In this document: positions 63,486 to 64,000 of the stretch, one piece after another | Numbering within the stretch: the stretch's first letter is position 1 | Layout of the letters: every line of letters starts with the position of its first letter | Source of the DNA: Methyloversatilis discipulorum | Lineage (GTDB): Bacteria > Pseudomonadota > Gammaproteobacteria > Burkholderiales > Rhodocyclaceae | Length of the DNA stretch: 64,000 nucleotides | NCBI RefSeq assembly: GCF_000385375.1 | Contig: NZ_ARVV01000001.1 | Location: 3,596,001 to 3,660,000 of the forward strand | Reading direction: 5' to 3' | The notes under the pieces: generated by a model | Told to the model about the DNA's origin: nothing | What the model saw: the letters and a program-made list of their open reading frames with translations, nothing else | Database searches by the model: none | Program-made: the position numbers and the translations under genes

Positions 63486-64000
63486 ACGCGACGGCGCACG
63501 GACGTTTCGATCCGCGCAGCGGCCAACTGACGCTGTCGCCGGAATGGTCCCGGCCGTCTGCGGCAGCGGCGGATCTGCATCTCGCCGGCGAACTGTTCCG
63601 CGGCCAGACGCTGAACGACCCGCTGCGTGACGGCGTCGCGCCGGACGCCGACGGCCGTTACGCGCTGGTCGCCTGCGACAGCGCACAACGTCGCCTGCTG
63701 CTGGCGCGCGACCCGGCCGGCTCGGTGTCACTGTTCTGGCACCGCGACGCGCAGGGCTGCCTGCATTTCGCCACCGGTCTCGACACCCTGCTCGCCCGGT
63801 TGCCGACCCGGCCCGGCATGTCGCCGCGCGGACTCGACGAGTTCCTGCGCTTTCTCGACATCGCTGCGCCGAACACGATTCATGACGGCGTCTATGCGCT
63901 CGAAGCGGGTGCGGCGCTGTTGTTCGACAGCGACGGCGTACGCGCGCTGCCGCATGCGACAGCGCCGCCTTTGCCGGCCAGCTACGACGCGGCCTGCGAC
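63482..64000 (+). CDS. Asparagine-synthase-like protein, N-terminal part, degenerate amidotransferase domain
   Basis: A reading frame open to the right edge (173 codons). From about residue 60 it follows the class II glutamine amidotransferase domain of asparagine synthases: GRYALVACDSAQRRLLLARD, a PAGSVSLFW in place of the usual G-x-K-P-L-Y-Y, LHFATGLDTLLARL, a FLDIAAPNTIHDGVYALEAG segment. The first 60 residues lack the catalytic Cys2 (starts MNA, not MCG) and the RGPD-type loop, so this half should not release ammonia from glutamine. The synthase domain lies beyond the window. Family members of this kind occur in exopolysaccharide loci of floc-forming Zoogloea and in O-antigen loci that amidate uronic acids. 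Confidence 0.78.
   Translation, partial: MNATAHGRFDPRSGQLTLSPEWSRPSAAAADLHLAGELFRGQTLNDPLRDGVAPDADGRYALVACDSAQRRLLLARDPAGSVSLFWHRDAQGCLHFATGLDTLLARLPTRPGMSPRGLDEFLRFLDIAAPNTIHDGVYALEAGAALLFDSDGVRALPHATAPPLPASYDAACD

Noticed and set aside
30307..64000. The exopolysaccharide locus as a recent horizontal island
   Set aside because: Base composition and codon style look the same as in the housekeeping part by eye. No mobility gene or boundary repeat is visible, so transfer is not supported from the sequence alone.

Overview
The window is GC-rich chromosomal DNA from a Gram-negative bacterium, most likely a betaproteobacterium of the Rhodocyclales type (Methyloversatilis- or Zoogloea-like). The reasons are the hemA-prfA-prmC-grxD run, the prs/rplY/pth/ychF block next to ispE/lolB and a Gln tRNA, and the prsK-prsR-prsT set typical of betaproteobacterial PEP-CTERM/exosortase systems. 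The genus is inference from gene content. I see no insertion sequence, prophage, CRISPR array or replication origin, and no gene-free stretch longer than about 300 bases.

Positions 1-30,300 are mostly housekeeping. They hold the end of a cyclopropane-fatty-acid synthase; amiC and tsaE; a queuosine pair (queG, gluQ) around slyX; a thioredoxin, a GST, a DUF255 protein and a DUF1579 protein; ychF-pth-rplY-prs; tRNA-Gln; ispE-lolB-TPR lipoprotein; mutM and a dynamin-like GTPase; ferredoxin-coaD-rsmD; a catalytic/non-catalytic M16 peptidase pair; ftsY-ftsE-ftsX-dacB; and hemA-prfA-prmC-grxD.

Positions 30,300-64,000 form one large exopolysaccharide locus that continues past the right edge. Its left arm (30.3-43.5 kb, minus strand) holds a membrane-anchored deacetylase-like protein, an EpsB-type sugar-phosphate transferase, the PrsK kinase, the PrsR sigma-54 activator, the PrsT TPR lipoprotein, a UDP-sugar 6-dehydrogenase, a WbpP/TviC-type 4-epimerase, a lytic transglycosylase and a trypsin-like periplasmic protease. 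Its right arm (43.7-64 kb, plus strand) starts with an unusual VanZ-VanZ-heparinase fusion. It continues with two SGNH/MBOAT acylation pairs, a methyltransferase, seven family-2 glycosyltransferases, a Wzx-type flippase, a polysaccharide deacetylase, a sulfotransferase and the start of an asparagine-synthase-like gene. One TPR gene on the minus strand interrupts the right arm.

Read together, EpsB would start the repeat unit on undecaprenyl phosphate. The dehydrogenase and epimerase would supply an aminouronic acid such as UDP-GalNAcA, the GT2 enzymes would extend the chain, and the flippase would export it. MBOAT/SGNH pairs, deacetylases, the sulfotransferase and perhaps the asparagine-synthase-like protein would decorate it, and the heparinase-like domain would trim it. 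PrsK/PrsR probably controls the locus through sigma-54; a candidate -24/-12 promoter lies just upstream of the epsB-like start. No exosortase, PEP-CTERM substrate, Wza/Wzc export gene or polymerase is visible in the window, so these presumably lie elsewhere.
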